64,000 nucleotides of DNA from JAJYKN01 sp035516155 (lineage in GTDB: Bacteria; Nitrospirota; UBA9217), in assembly GCA_035516155.1 (NCBI GenBank), contig DATJAP010000011.1, positions 62,001 through 126,000 of the forward strand, read 5' to 3'. Position 1 is the stretch's first letter; the number at the start of each line of letters is the position of its first letter. The notes under the pieces were generated by a model. It did no database searches. It saw only the letters and a list, made by a program, of their open reading frames with translations, and was not told the origin of the DNA. Positions 33,260-41,874 of this stretch are shown one piece after another. A program made the position numbers and the translations under genes.

Positions 33260-35671
33260 CTATCCGACGGTCTGGATCTCATGGCTGAGTATTGTGGAGT
33301 ATACTTCATGTTCGCGTGGGCTGTTGGACTCGATAAACAGTCTCGCCTCTTTGCCCATGGCGGAGGCCATCCTTCTGTCCGATGCGAACAGCTGCATTAC
33401 ATTGACCAATGCATCAATGCCTTCAGTTTTGACGATAAAGCCGCTCAGGCCGTCTTTGAGTAGTTCCTTCGGCCCGCCCTGATCGGACACGACAACAGGA
33501 AGACCCGATGCCTGGGCTTCCAGAACGACGTTGCCGAAGGTGTCCGTGGTGCTCGGGAAAACAAAAACGTCGGCAGAGGCGTATGCCCTGGACAGCTCTT
33601 CTCCTGCTAGGAACCCTGTGAATAGCACCGAATATCCTTCCAGCTTCTTTTCGAGCTCCTTCCTGTACGGGCCGTCACCGACAATTATAAGAGTACTTCT
33701 GTCGCCGGAATCAATCAGGCCCGTGAATGCATTGGCCAGGAGTTCCAGGTTCTTCTCCCTTGACACCCTGCCTACATAAAGGAACTTCAGTTCGTCGCCC
33801 AGACCATGGCTGCGCCAAAAAGTCGGGTCTCTTTTTCCCGGAGAAAACATTTTTGTGTCGACCCATCGCGGCAGGGGTTTGACCTTGGAGGACACCAGCC
33901 CCCGTTCGATGAGTTGTGAGCGTGTGCTCGCAGAGGGAACCATGACTTCGTCCATGAGGTTGTAGAACCATATCATGTAATTCCAAGCCACATCTTCCAG
34001 GAACGAATCGTTCGTCAGGCTTCCCACATATTGGGGGATGTCCGTGTGATAGGCGCCGGAGATCGGAATGTCCATAAGCTTAGAGATGAAGAGGGAGAGT
34101 ATGCCGAGCGTTCCGGGTGTACTGGCATGAATTCTAGTAAAGCTCTCCCGGTCGAAATAATCGATAATATCGAGCATCGGCGGAAAATGGAGCTTTAAAT
34201 CAGGATATTCGGGAAGGGAGAACTCTCCGACAGACTTGAAGTTCATCACCCCGTTCCTGAAGCCCGTATCTTGTTCGCTTGCGGTGATGACGATCAGCTC
34301 AATGTCCCGCTTTTTTGCAGTCTCTATAAGTCGCTTTATGGTGATGGCGACTCCATTGATCTCATTCAGCGTATCTGTGAAGAGCGCGATTTTCTGGCGA
34401 CCTCCCGCGCTGGCCGGGAGAGCGAACCGGGTAGCGAGTTCCTTTACCAAGGCCTTACTCCTGTGCTGGTGATGAAATGCAACATAATACGGCGAGGCAA
34501 GGAGATGGATGAAACCGATGGTTCCTAAGGAATTGAAGAGCTCCATGATGCCGGTCGATGGATATTCCCTCGTAAGACGTTCAGTATAGATATAAACAAG
34601 CCTGTTGACAAGATAGCTTGTTACGGAAAAGACCTTTCTGTTGATGTCACCGCTGTTAAGGGAACGAAGAAAACCTGCGTCATTCAGAAGCCGCCTCGCT
34701 TCCCGATCGAGGATTTGCTCAAAAGTTTTTCCATCATGTCCGTTGTATACTTCCGGGATATTTTTTTTAATAAAGAGGCTCAGCTTATCAAAGAAAGATG
34801 ATTTCCGGTCATCGGCGCTTAACACACGGTTCAGAAGGGCGTTGATGAAGGGGAATTGATTCGTTCGCTTCGGCTCGATCTTTTCCTTGAAGAAGCGGTA
34901 CCCAATTCCATAAATGCTGTGCGATAAAGTGAGGGCATCGCCGTCCTCGCCCTCCGCCCAGACCTCCCGCCGGCTTAGAGAATCCATAAATGCCTGAAGA
35001 GTCTCTCCCCGGGAGGACGCTGTATAAGCCCGTCCGACGAAAAAACCACTATGATCGTCGGAGCCGCCAACCATAGCTTTCTTCCAGGGTTCGCCACCAT
35101 AAGGGATGATGTCGTACTTGTCAGCCATCCGTTCGATGCGCTGAGCAGTCAGTGATGCGACGAGGTCGCTGATGCAGCTGTTGTACCTGTTTGAGCGGGA
35201 TCCGTTTATCGTCTCGAAAGCATTGAACAGCAGTAACATTTTTTCAACCGTATCGGCAGTGAGCCTCGAGTTCATATCGTAGAGAAGATGAGCGAGAAAA
35301 TGGACGACGTTGTGCTTACGAAAATATCCCACAAGCTCATAGACGTTATTCCGCAGATGCATGATATCTCTGAACCTGTCTTCGGCTATGTCCAGAGCCA
35401 CGACATGCAGTTTGCAACCATCGTCGGGCAGGTAGGTCGTCACTTCAGCACTGATGAATGCTCCCGGAAGGTGGGCGATTTCAAGCGCCCCCGTAATCGA
35501 GTTGTGATCGCTGATCGTAACGTAGTCCATGCCCCTCTTCAGCGCCGTATGGTAAATGAATTCGGGTTTCGTGTAGCTCTCCGGACAATTGAATTTACGC
35601 AGAGCCCAGCTGGAGGGTTTGTTTGAGTGGCGTGAATGGACATGCAGATCGGCTTTATAGGTTTTTGGCAT
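33260..35671 (-). CDS. Fusion of a PHP phosphoesterase domain to a GT4 glycosyltransferase
   Basis: 803 residues. The N-terminal PHP domain has DLHVHSRHS (8-16), ISDHN (about 53) and SDDHSG (about 217). From about residue 427 there is a GT-B fold of the GT4 type: LFTDTLNEINGVAITIKRL, then VGRVSREKNLELL (about 645) and PSTTDTFGNVVLEAQASG (about 735; the first Glu of the ExFGxxxxE motif is Asp). This start of the GT module (TDTxxxxINGV) resembles SQD2/MgtA-like enzymes that glycosylate diacylglycerol. A fused phosphoesterase and lipid glycosyltransferase would fit conversion of phospholipid to glycolipid. The promoter places the transcript start at the ATG, so translation may be leaderless. Confidence 0.85.
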   Translation of the reverse strand: MPKTYKADLHVHSRHSNKPSSWALRKFNCPESYTKPEFIYHTALKRGMDYVTISDHNSITGALEIAHLPGAFISAEVTTYLPDDGCKLHVVALDIAEDRFRDIMHLRNNVYELVGYFRKHNVVHFLAHLLYDMNSRLTADTVEKMLLLFNAFETINGSRSNRYNSCISDLVASLTAQRIERMADKYDIIPYGGEPWKKAMVGGSDDHSGFFVGRAYTASSRGETLQAFMDSLSRREVWAEGEDGDALTLSHSIYGIGYRFFKEKIEPKRTNQFPFINALLNRVLSADDRKSSFFDKLSLFIKKNIPEVYNGHDGKTFEQILDREARRLLNDAGFLRSLNSGDINRKVFSVTSYLVNRLVYIYTERLTREYPSTGIMELFNSLGTIGFIHLLASPYYVAFHHQHRSKALVKELATRFALPASAGGRQKIALFTDTLNEINGVAITIKRLIETAKKRDIELIVITASEQDTGFRNGVMNFKSVGEFSLPEYPDLKLHFPPMLDIIDYFDRESFTRIHASTPGTLGILSLFISKLMDIPISGAYHTDIPQYVGSLTNDSFLEDVAWNYMIWFYNLMDEVMVPSASTRSQLIERGLVSSKVKPLPRWVDTKMFSPGKRDPTFWRSHGLGDELKFLYVGRVSREKNLELLANAFTGLIDSGDRSTLIIVGDGPYRKELEKKLEGYSVLFTGFLAGEELSRAYASADVFVFPSTTDTFGNVVLEAQASGLPVVVSDQGGPKELLKDGLSGFIVKTEGIDALVNVMQLFASDRRMASAMGKEARLFIESNSPREHEVYSTILSHEIQTVG

Positions 35672-35678
35672 ACCTTAT

Positions 35679-35734
35679 TTTATAGACACGAGATATTACA
35701 CGCCGATTACCATTGTATGAAGATTTGATGAAGT
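35679..35734 (-). promoter_or_regulatory. Pho-box promoter G (four repeats) for the PHP-GT4 operon
   Basis: Minus-strand repeats at an 11-base period: ACTTCAT (35728-35734), TCTTCAT (35717-35723), TGGTAAT (35706-35712), GTGTAAT (35695-35701). A 10-base gap follows, then TATAAA (35679-35684). Predicted transcript start is 35671-35672, at the ATG. Confidence 0.75.
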
Positions 35735-35848
35735 CTAGGGCAGGTGCACTCCGTGGACAAACGCTTAGGATCATTTGGAAAAGACCAGTCTCCGGGGAAA
35801 CCTTCAGCGCTAGCATCTCCGGGCGTCGGGTCAGGAAATATCGCCGCA

Positions 35849-35882
35849 CAGTCATATTTACGTAACATTCGGGACGTATAAT
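35849..35882 (+). promoter_or_regulatory. Pho-box promoter H for the PilZ gene
   Basis: CAGTCAT (35849-35855) and ACGTAAC (35860-35866), separated by ATTT. Then a 10-base gap and TATAAT (35877-35882). This is the closest match to the E. coli Pho box in the window. It is divergent to promoter G, 115 bases away. Confidence 0.75.
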
Positions 35883-35931
35883 GTCTGTTACCAGGCGTTA
35901 AAATCATACCTGTATCAAAGGAGAGGAGGAC

Positions 35932-36327
35932 ATGTTTAATAACGGTTACGAAAAAAGAAAAGAAATGCGTTATGACAATATATCGCTAATTGATTATGTG
36001 GTCCCTGGTCAGGAGGACGATTTGCGGACGGCGGTAACGAGAAACGTTAGCGAGGGTGGACTGAATGTCTGTTTATTCGAGCCTCTTCCCATTGGACAGG
36101 AGCTCATTATCAAAAGAATGCTCCCCGTTGGCAGCAGTTCGGCAACTATCTGCTGGATCAAGAAGGAAGCTGAAAGATTTTACAAGGCGGGGATGAAATT
36201 CAGAGCAACGTTCTCTGCTGCAGGCCACGAGAAAGAGTCCGTGGTTTCTGCCGACAACGAGGCAAAGATGTCGATCGGGGTGACATGTCAGTTATTATCA
36301 GCGTATAATGTTATGGTAACTAGTTAA
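35932..36327 (+). CDS. PilZ-domain protein under a Pho box
   Basis: 131 residues. It begins with the Arg-rich cyclic-di-GMP contact region (YEKRKEMRY) and has the second motif as TRNVSEGGL (about 42-50), the (D/N)xSxxG pattern of PilZ. The rest reads as strands to about 105, then a short charged end. PilZ proteins bind cyclic-di-GMP and act on motility, exopolysaccharide or secretion. AAAGGAGAGGAGG precedes the ATG. It is divergent to the PHP-GT4 operon, and its own Pho box links second-messenger sensing to phosphate supply. Confidence 0.85.
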   Translation: MFNNGYEKRKEMRYDNISLIDYVVPGQEDDLRTAVTRNVSEGGLNVCLFEPLPIGQELIIKRMLPVGSSSATICWIKKEAERFYKAGMKFRATFSAAGHEKESVVSADNEAKMSIGVTCQLLSAYNVMVTS

Positions 36328-36395
36328 TCGATAGCCCTGAGTATTGGGAAAATGCCGCGGGTTGAGAAGCGGTTCGGTAGTGCGCCGCCGGTCAA

Positions 36396-38723
36396 TTACC
36401 CAAAAAGACTTTCAATACTCAGAAGTTTGCCAAAATCCCAGATATTCATATAAAAACCGTCGAGGCGATAATTTCTGATTTGCTGCTCCTCGCGATACCA
36501 GAAAAAAAGATCGCTTGCCGGATAGAGATAGCCGAACTGGTAGGAAGTAAAATCTTTTCTCCTCCGCGCAATCAATTCCACGGGGTAGCGGTACATCGAT
36601 TCCTCCTGATGGACAAGAGACAGCGCCTGCTCCCGCTTCGATGCCGCTTCCGCCAGGTATTGCTCTGATGGTCCGCTTTTTTCTGATGCCTCATTCTTCT
36701 TCGCGATCAATGCCCTGATGGTCAACGCCCTGTGCTCCGCCCTGAGCGCGGTTAATTCAAGGCCATTTATCAGCCCGTCCAAAAGGACACGTCCTTCGGG
36801 AACCGCGCTTGCTGAGACATGGTAATCCTGTTTCGACAGAAGGCGCAGGTTCGTCACCAGTGTGTTTGCTTTCTCGGCATATTCCACGAGCATCGTAACA
36901 GGTCCCCGCAGGACCTCATCTGCTTCGGCGTCCGATGCGCTATGCAGAAGCCATTGATAGGAAAACGGCAGTCTCGGTTGAAAAGGCCTGTTGAACGGCC
37001 AGGGTAGCTCGGATGATGGGTCCAGGGCCGAGAGAAAAGGCATCAGACGTAGCTCTTTGAAGTATTGGTTTTGAAGCGTGAGGGCTGCATGCCAAGCGCG
37101 GAAAATCCGCTGGTCGGGAAATAAATCTCGGATCATTGCCAGCGGCTCGACAGGTTTTTCTCTCTCTCCTTCGATATGCCTCCAGGACCAACGGGCGATG
37201 CTCCAGTCAACGAGCCAATATCCCCACTCCCAGCCAGAACTGAAGGTGAGGTGGTTGTCTACACCCAGCTTTTTCAAGGCCTCCATATCAGACAGCCGCG
37301 TTTCGAGATAGGACAGGAGAAACAAGGGCACTGAATTATCGAATGCAACCCAGTAGGAAGACTCCGGCCAATACCAGGTTTCCCGCATCTGGTTTTCGAT
37401 TCTTGCCCTGGCTAACATGTGCCGCTGGTTGATGTTCCCGTAGACAGGCGCGTAAGATTCCGACAGGGAATAGCACATCACGGTATGGATCAGGATACCG
37501 GTTTTCAGCGAGGATCCCTCGTATGATTTATATGGCTGAGCGGGTTGAATTTCTTCGGCATTCTTGGGCGCTTTTTTGTTGTTATCCGGGATGACGTGTG
37601 TTGCAAAAAACATTTTTGTTCCATAATCGTTCGTGATGCGTTTGACGATATATTCCCTGAGTGATGGGCAAATACGCCCGATATCTGGCAAATATTCTCC
37701 CATTGTGAAATCGACGCTTACAAAGTCCCATTTGACGCGGAACAGCCAAGAAAGGGCTTCGTCGATCTGGTGTCGATAGGAAGGGAAAAATTTCAGCAGG
37801 TGAACTGCCGTGAAAGCCCTTTGCTGAATGCTGGAAAGGGAGAATTCTACGCCCATAAGGATGCCTCTCCGGTGCGCATAGGCGACGAACTCTTCTGCGT
37901 GTGCAAGCCATCGATCTCGGTCAACGCCGCGGAGTAGATAAAACTGGAAAGTATTCTGCTGATTTCGCGCAAGCCAGTCTATATACTCCTTGACTTCCGC
38001 CGCGGCATGGGGATAGTCAGGATTGTGTATCTGCTCCGTCAGTTCAATGGGATGCAAGGTATGTAGGTGAAAACCCTTCTTATCGAAGCGGGGTATAGCC
38101 TTCCAGCGGAAATCGGCTGTCAGCGGCCAGACGTCATGAAAGGGGATGAGCGTTCGCTTGGGATGATAGAACTTAAATCCCAACTTCTCCTGGAGCAGGC
38201 CGTACAGACCGAAGCTTACTCCTTGACAGGACGGGGTGATCAATTTGCAAATGATCCTGCCTGACTCGCGGGAGGAAATCCATTCATATGAATGCTCCGG
38301 ATAGGGGAGATAATCATAGGGATGATGCAAGGCAAATGGGGAAGGTTTGCCTTGGCGCTCTTGGTCTATTGCAGGCAGGACAATATGCACGTCGGCGGCG
38401 GAGTTGTTCAGGCGCACCGGTACAGTCGGGAACCCCGCCCTCAATAGTTGGCGCACGTCATCGATGGTTATGCGGGTAAGAGGATTTTCGAGGAGGCCGC
38501 GGGGAACGTCAATGCTGATTGCATGCAGGGGGACGGCTTTACTTGACGCATATACAGCCGCGCGAGCAAGCCACAAAATAGATGCGCTTATGATGGGCCT
38601 GAGTGATAAAATTGTGATAACATCCCTCTTATGCGCATGAGAAGATGCCTTTGAAAAGCATCCCCCATCAGAGTGACCTCTTTTTTTTATTAATAACGTA
38701 TACATCATATCACAGTTTTCCAT
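36396..38723 (-). CDS. Large glycoside-hydrolase-like protein (GH20b/GH67-type N-domain plus barrel)
   Basis: 775 residues. A hydrophobic stretch (PIISASILWLARAAV, about 43-57) acts as a membrane anchor or late signal; the 40 residues before it are unusual and the start is uncertain. Residues about 68-190 have the strand-helix pattern and GLYGLLQEKLGFKFYHP motif of the small domain found before the barrel of alpha-glucuronidases and hexosaminidases. The following 350 residues are rich in Trp, Tyr and His, as in TIM barrels that bind sugars. The exact family and catalytic residues are not clear. No Pho box was found upstream. Confidence 0.6.
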   Translation of the reverse strand: MENCDMMYTLLIKKRGHSDGGCFSKASSHAHKRDVITILSLRPIISASILWLARAAVYASSKAVPLHAISIDVPRGLLENPLTRITIDDVRQLLRAGFPTVPVRLNNSAADVHIVLPAIDQERQGKPSPFALHHPYDYLPYPEHSYEWISSRESGRIICKLITPSCQGVSFGLYGLLQEKLGFKFYHPKRTLIPFHDVWPLTADFRWKAIPRFDKKGFHLHTLHPIELTEQIHNPDYPHAAAEVKEYIDWLARNQQNTFQFYLLRGVDRDRWLAHAEEFVAYAHRRGILMGVEFSLSSIQQRAFTAVHLLKFFPSYRHQIDEALSWLFRVKWDFVSVDFTMGEYLPDIGRICPSLREYIVKRITNDYGTKMFFATHVIPDNNKKAPKNAEEIQPAQPYKSYEGSSLKTGILIHTVMCYSLSESYAPVYGNINQRHMLARARIENQMRETWYWPESSYWVAFDNSVPLFLLSYLETRLSDMEALKKLGVDNHLTFSSGWEWGYWLVDWSIARWSWRHIEGEREKPVEPLAMIRDLFPDQRIFRAWHAALTLQNQYFKELRLMPFLSALDPSSELPWPFNRPFQPRLPFSYQWLLHSASDAEADEVLRGPVTMLVEYAEKANTLVTNLRLLSKQDYHVSASAVPEGRVLLDGLINGLELTALRAEHRALTIRALIAKKNEASEKSGPSEQYLAEAASKREQALSLVHQEESMYRYPVELIARRRKDFTSYQFGYLYPASDLFFWYREEQQIRNYRLDGFYMNIWDFGKLLSIESLFG

Positions 38724-38868
38724 CCCCGCGGTTTAAAAGTAGGCAAGATAATGAAAATAGTCCCGCCGAGGCATGCCGTTATCCAACGTTAAACACCAGT
38801 ATGACAGGGTGTCTAAATCCAGTTTCTTGTCTGCCAAAGAGACACGAAAGACCTAAAAGGGACAGGGG

Positions 38869-39036
38869 ATGCCGAGCGCTTATGACATGAGGAAACAAGA
38901 AATATTCGAGGGAGCATATGAATGGGTAAGGCATGGGATTGACAGGTTTCCTCTTTATGATATCAAATCGATCGCCAACTGCCTGATCAGATACAGCAAA
39001 AAGAAGTACTCGGTCAATTCTGCACACCGCTTTTGA
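38869..39036 (+). CDS. Small basic protein, unknown function
   Basis: 55 residues from an ATG with AAAAGGGACAGG upstream. The protein is helical and basic with aromatic residues (EIFEGAYEWVRHGIDRFPLY, then a Lys-rich ANCLIRYSKKKY end). No family is recognised. The good ribosome site and balanced composition favour a real gene. Confidence 0.4.
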   Translation: MPSAYDMRKQEIFEGAYEWVRHGIDRFPLYDIKSIANCLIRYSKKKYSVNSAHRF

Positions 39037-39322
39037 CACGGGACAGGAATAGAGCCCAGCCATGCTCTAGAACCGGGCCATTTCCAACTTCATGGGCTGT
39101 ACAACGGAACTCGGCTGCACGTATTGATCAGACAACGGAACCTGTGTCGCCAAGGGGGTCCCATTCTCGTCGTGGCCGCTGCCCGAGGAGTGGCACTTCG
39201 CCGACAATGCGAATCAGCTTTTATGAACAAATATTAGGTAGTATTTTCCAGATGATGATTCGGGGAACTCGGCTTTTCTTATGGAATTGCTGCAGGATCC
39301 GCAAATTGTCCATTCTGCGCCA
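39037..39322. other. Gap upstream of the nitroreductase
   Basis: No gene is supported; the promoter of the nitroreductase is at its end. Confidence 0.4.
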
Positions 39323-39350
39323 TTGACAACTCGCAAAGAATGTGTACAAT
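39323..39350 (+). promoter_or_regulatory. Sigma-70-type promoter of the nitroreductase gene
   Basis: TTGACA (39323-39328), a 16-base spacer and TACAAT (39345-39350), 67 bases upstream of the ATG. Confidence 0.65.
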
Positions 39351-39416
39351 TTTAACAGAATGCGGGATAGAGAATGAATACCGCGATAATGCCTGTTTTT
39401 CAAGGAGGGGAAAGCC

Positions 39417-39986
39417 ATGAATGAAGTTCTGGACTCAATCAAGAAAAGGCGGTCCGTGCGGGCCTATGAGGCGAGAACGATACCGAGGGAGATTCTGAAC
39501 ACCATTCTCGAGGCCGGGAACGAGGCACCCTCGGCGATGAACAGCCAGCCCTGGAGGTTCGTCGTGGTGGAGGACAAGGTGGCGAAGCGGAAGCTTCTCA
39601 GCGCCGCGCTGCCGCAGGCGAAAAAAATTACGGAAGCAGTAAAGGATGTTGATCCGGAGCGCTATGCCATGATTAAAAAACGCTATGCGGAGCTGCCAGA
39701 CCCCGTGTATTACTCTGCGCCGACGATCGTATTCGTCGTTGGCAACGGGGGATATGCGGCTCATTCTTGCCCGCTGGCATGTGAAAACATGATGCTTGCA
39801 GCGCATTCGCTGGGTTTGGGCAGCTGTTGGGTCGGCTTTGGTGCGATGGTGACTGACGATCCGGAGGTGCGGAACCTTCTTGAATTAAAAGAAGGGGACG
39901 CGATTTTCGGCCCCATACTTCTCGGCTATCCGAAAGGCGAGACGCAGCGGCCTCCCAAGAAGGGACCACGCGTAAAGTGGATATGA
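39417..39986 (+). CDS. Nitroreductase family protein
   Basis: 189 residues, the normal length. FMN-binding features are RRSVRAYEARTIP near the N-terminus, APSAMNSQPWRFVVVED (about 37-53) and the ENMMLAAHSLGLGSCWVG helix-strand (about 126-143). The end GPRVKWI is common in the anaerobic-type members. These enzymes reduce nitro compounds, quinones or flavins with NAD(P)H. It is preceded by CAAGGAGGGG and the sigma-70 promoter. It appears to be a single gene, convergent with the histidine kinase gene. Confidence 0.9.
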   Translation: MNEVLDSIKKRRSVRAYEARTIPREILNTILEAGNEAPSAMNSQPWRFVVVEDKVAKRKLLSAALPQAKKITEAVKDVDPERYAMIKKRYAELPDPVYYSAPTIVFVVGNGGYAAHSCPLACENMMLAAHSLGLGSCWVGFGAMVTDDPEVRNLLELKEGDAIFGPILLGYPKGETQRPPKKGPRVKWI

Positions 39987-40113
39987 ACACGGAAATGAAG
40001 AAAGTGATTTTGCAACGGACTTGTAACAAGCCGTTGAGATGTTCCCGGATTGTGGAATTGATAACATAATGACAGCGAGCGCGGCTGCGCTTCAGCTGTC
40101 GTGAGGGGCCGCC

Positions 40114-41874
40114 TCACGGGATGATAATCCTGACCTTCAACCCTTTCCCTGCGTTACTCTCGATTTGCAGGTCCCATCCATGTGCCTTAACCAGATGTTT
40201 GACAATAGCAAGGCCGAGCCCCGTGCCGCCCATGTTCCGTGAACGGCCGGTGTCCACACGATAGAACCGCTCGCCAAGCCGGGGTAAGTTTTTTTGGGGC
40301 ACACCGATACCAGTGTCGGCCACAAAAATAACGGTCTTGCCATTCTCCTCCGCGGTGCCGAATGTGACTCCGCCACTCTCGGTAAACTTGATCCCATTGT
40401 CCACGAGATTGGTCAGTATCTGCGTAAGCCGGTCCCGGTCTGCTTGGATGACCTCCCGGTCCTGCAGTATCGACATCGTCAGTGAAAGCTTCTTTTCCGC
40501 GGCCTTGTTTTTCAGTATGGCCAAAACGTTCTCGGCCACCTCCGTGAAGCGAACCGGTGTTTTCACGACCTTTATGACGCCCAGCTCGATCTTCGAAATC
40601 GTCATGAGATCGTCGACGAGGCCATTGATTCGCTCGCTGTTCGCCTTGATGGTCTGCAGGAATTTTATGGCATGCTGCTTGTCATCAAGCGCTCCTTCCA
40701 GCAACGTTTCCGCGAACCCCGTGATGGCAGTAATCGGCGTTTTGAGCTCATGCGATATGTTGGCGACAAAATCTTTGCGCGCTTGTTCCAGCTTGTTCAA
40801 TTGAGTGATGTCATGAAAGATGGCTACAAAGCCGGACAGGACGTCTTCGCGGCGATACATGAGCGGCGATACCCTGACGATGCAGTACCGCTCTTCGGGA
40901 TACTCGATCGGGAACTCGGTCACCCCCGGCTCATGGTACTCGCGAACCTGCTCGATCAGTGAAAAAAATTCGTTGTTTCGTATCACTTCGATGAACGGCC
41001 TGCCCGTAAACGTGAGACTTCCGAACATATCGTTTGCGGCCGAACTCGCCATAAGAATGATCCCTTTCGCATCGATGATGAAGAGCGCGTCAGGGATGCT
41101 TCGGAGAATAACATTGAGCCGGTTTTTTTCCTCGTCGCTATCGGCGATATTGTTGGACAGCTCAGTGGACATAGTGTTGAGGCTGTCTGCGATCTCATAA
41201 AATTCTCCGGCACTTTCGATAAAAAGTTTTTTTCCCAGTTCTCCGCGGGCGACATCGCGGGAAAAGTCACGTATTTGGCCTGTTAATCTCCTGATGCGGT
41301 CCAGCTGCCAGAATGAAAAGAGGGCAGTCATGAGCAGGATCGCCAGCATCACTATGATGATCTTGATCCTGAGCACGTTAACGGAACGGTTCACTTCCGT
41401 AAGCGGCACGCTCAGGCGGATGAAGCCCTCCGGCTGTTTTCCATTCATGACCTTCAACGCCACATACAGGAAATCGTGCTTCAAGGTGTCGCTGAAGCGG
41501 ATAGCCGTTCCTATTTCGCCCATACCTGCCTGCTGGATTTCCTGGCGATGCGCATGGTTTTCCATGCTGGCAGAATCAGTATCCGAGTCGCCGAGGACTT
41601 TTCCATCAAAAGCTATGATTGTTGTCCTAGCTCCTGTTTTTTCCTTGTATTGCCGGCAGAGACCGTCGAGCGGCAGCGTTGCCTTGAACGGCATCATGAT
41701 TGCCACGAGCCTGGCTTCTGCAACGAGATTTTCCCGGAGTTTGGCTATATAATTCCCCCGAACCGCATCGGTGATATATAGTTCGACGGCAAGCACCGCG
41801 AGAAGCAGGATAACGGCGTAGATAATAAATATGCGCTTGAAGATGCCGCGGTTTCTGGCGTGATTACTCGACAT
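40114..41874 (-). CDS. phoR: PhoR-type sensor histidine kinase
   Basis: 586 residues. Membrane helix 1 at about 13-32 and helix 2 at about 168-190 enclose a periplasmic domain of about 130 residues. HAMP (about 190-245), PAS (about 255-355), HisKA with SHELKTP (His near residue 373) and HATPase (NLVDNGIKF, DTGIGVP, GGTGLGLAIVKHL) follow. This order and the partner regulator are those of PhoR. Its start overlaps the regulator stop by 11 bases, so the pair is co-translated. No PhoU or Pst genes are in the window, so the phosphate link comes from family resemblance and the eight Pho boxes. Confidence 0.82.
   Translation of the reverse strand: MSSNHARNRGIFKRIFIIYAVILLLAVLAVELYITDAVRGNYIAKLRENLVAEARLVAIMMPFKATLPLDGLCRQYKEKTGARTTIIAFDGKVLGDSDTDSASMENHAHRQEIQQAGMGEIGTAIRFSDTLKHDFLYVALKVMNGKQPEGFIRLSVPLTEVNRSVNVLRIKIIIVMLAILLMTALFSFWQLDRIRRLTGQIRDFSRDVARGELGKKLFIESAGEFYEIADSLNTMSTELSNNIADSDEEKNRLNVILRSIPDALFIIDAKGIILMASSAANDMFGSLTFTGRPFIEVIRNNEFFSLIEQVREYHEPGVTEFPIEYPEERYCIVRVSPLMYRREDVLSGFVAIFHDITQLNKLEQARKDFVANISHELKTPITAITGFAETLLEGALDDKQHAIKFLQTIKANSERINGLVDDLMTISKIELGVIKVVKTPVRFTEVAENVLAILKNKAAEKKLSLTMSILQDREVIQADRDRLTQILTNLVDNGIKFTESGGVTFGTAEENGKTVIFVADTGIGVPQKNLPRLGERFYRVDTGRSRNMGGTGLGLAIVKHLVKAHGWDLQIESNAGKGLKVRIIIP

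Noticed and set aside
40013..40036. Hairpin between the nitroreductase and phoR genes
   Set aside because: The stem has a bulge and no T-run follows on either strand, so I do not call a terminator.
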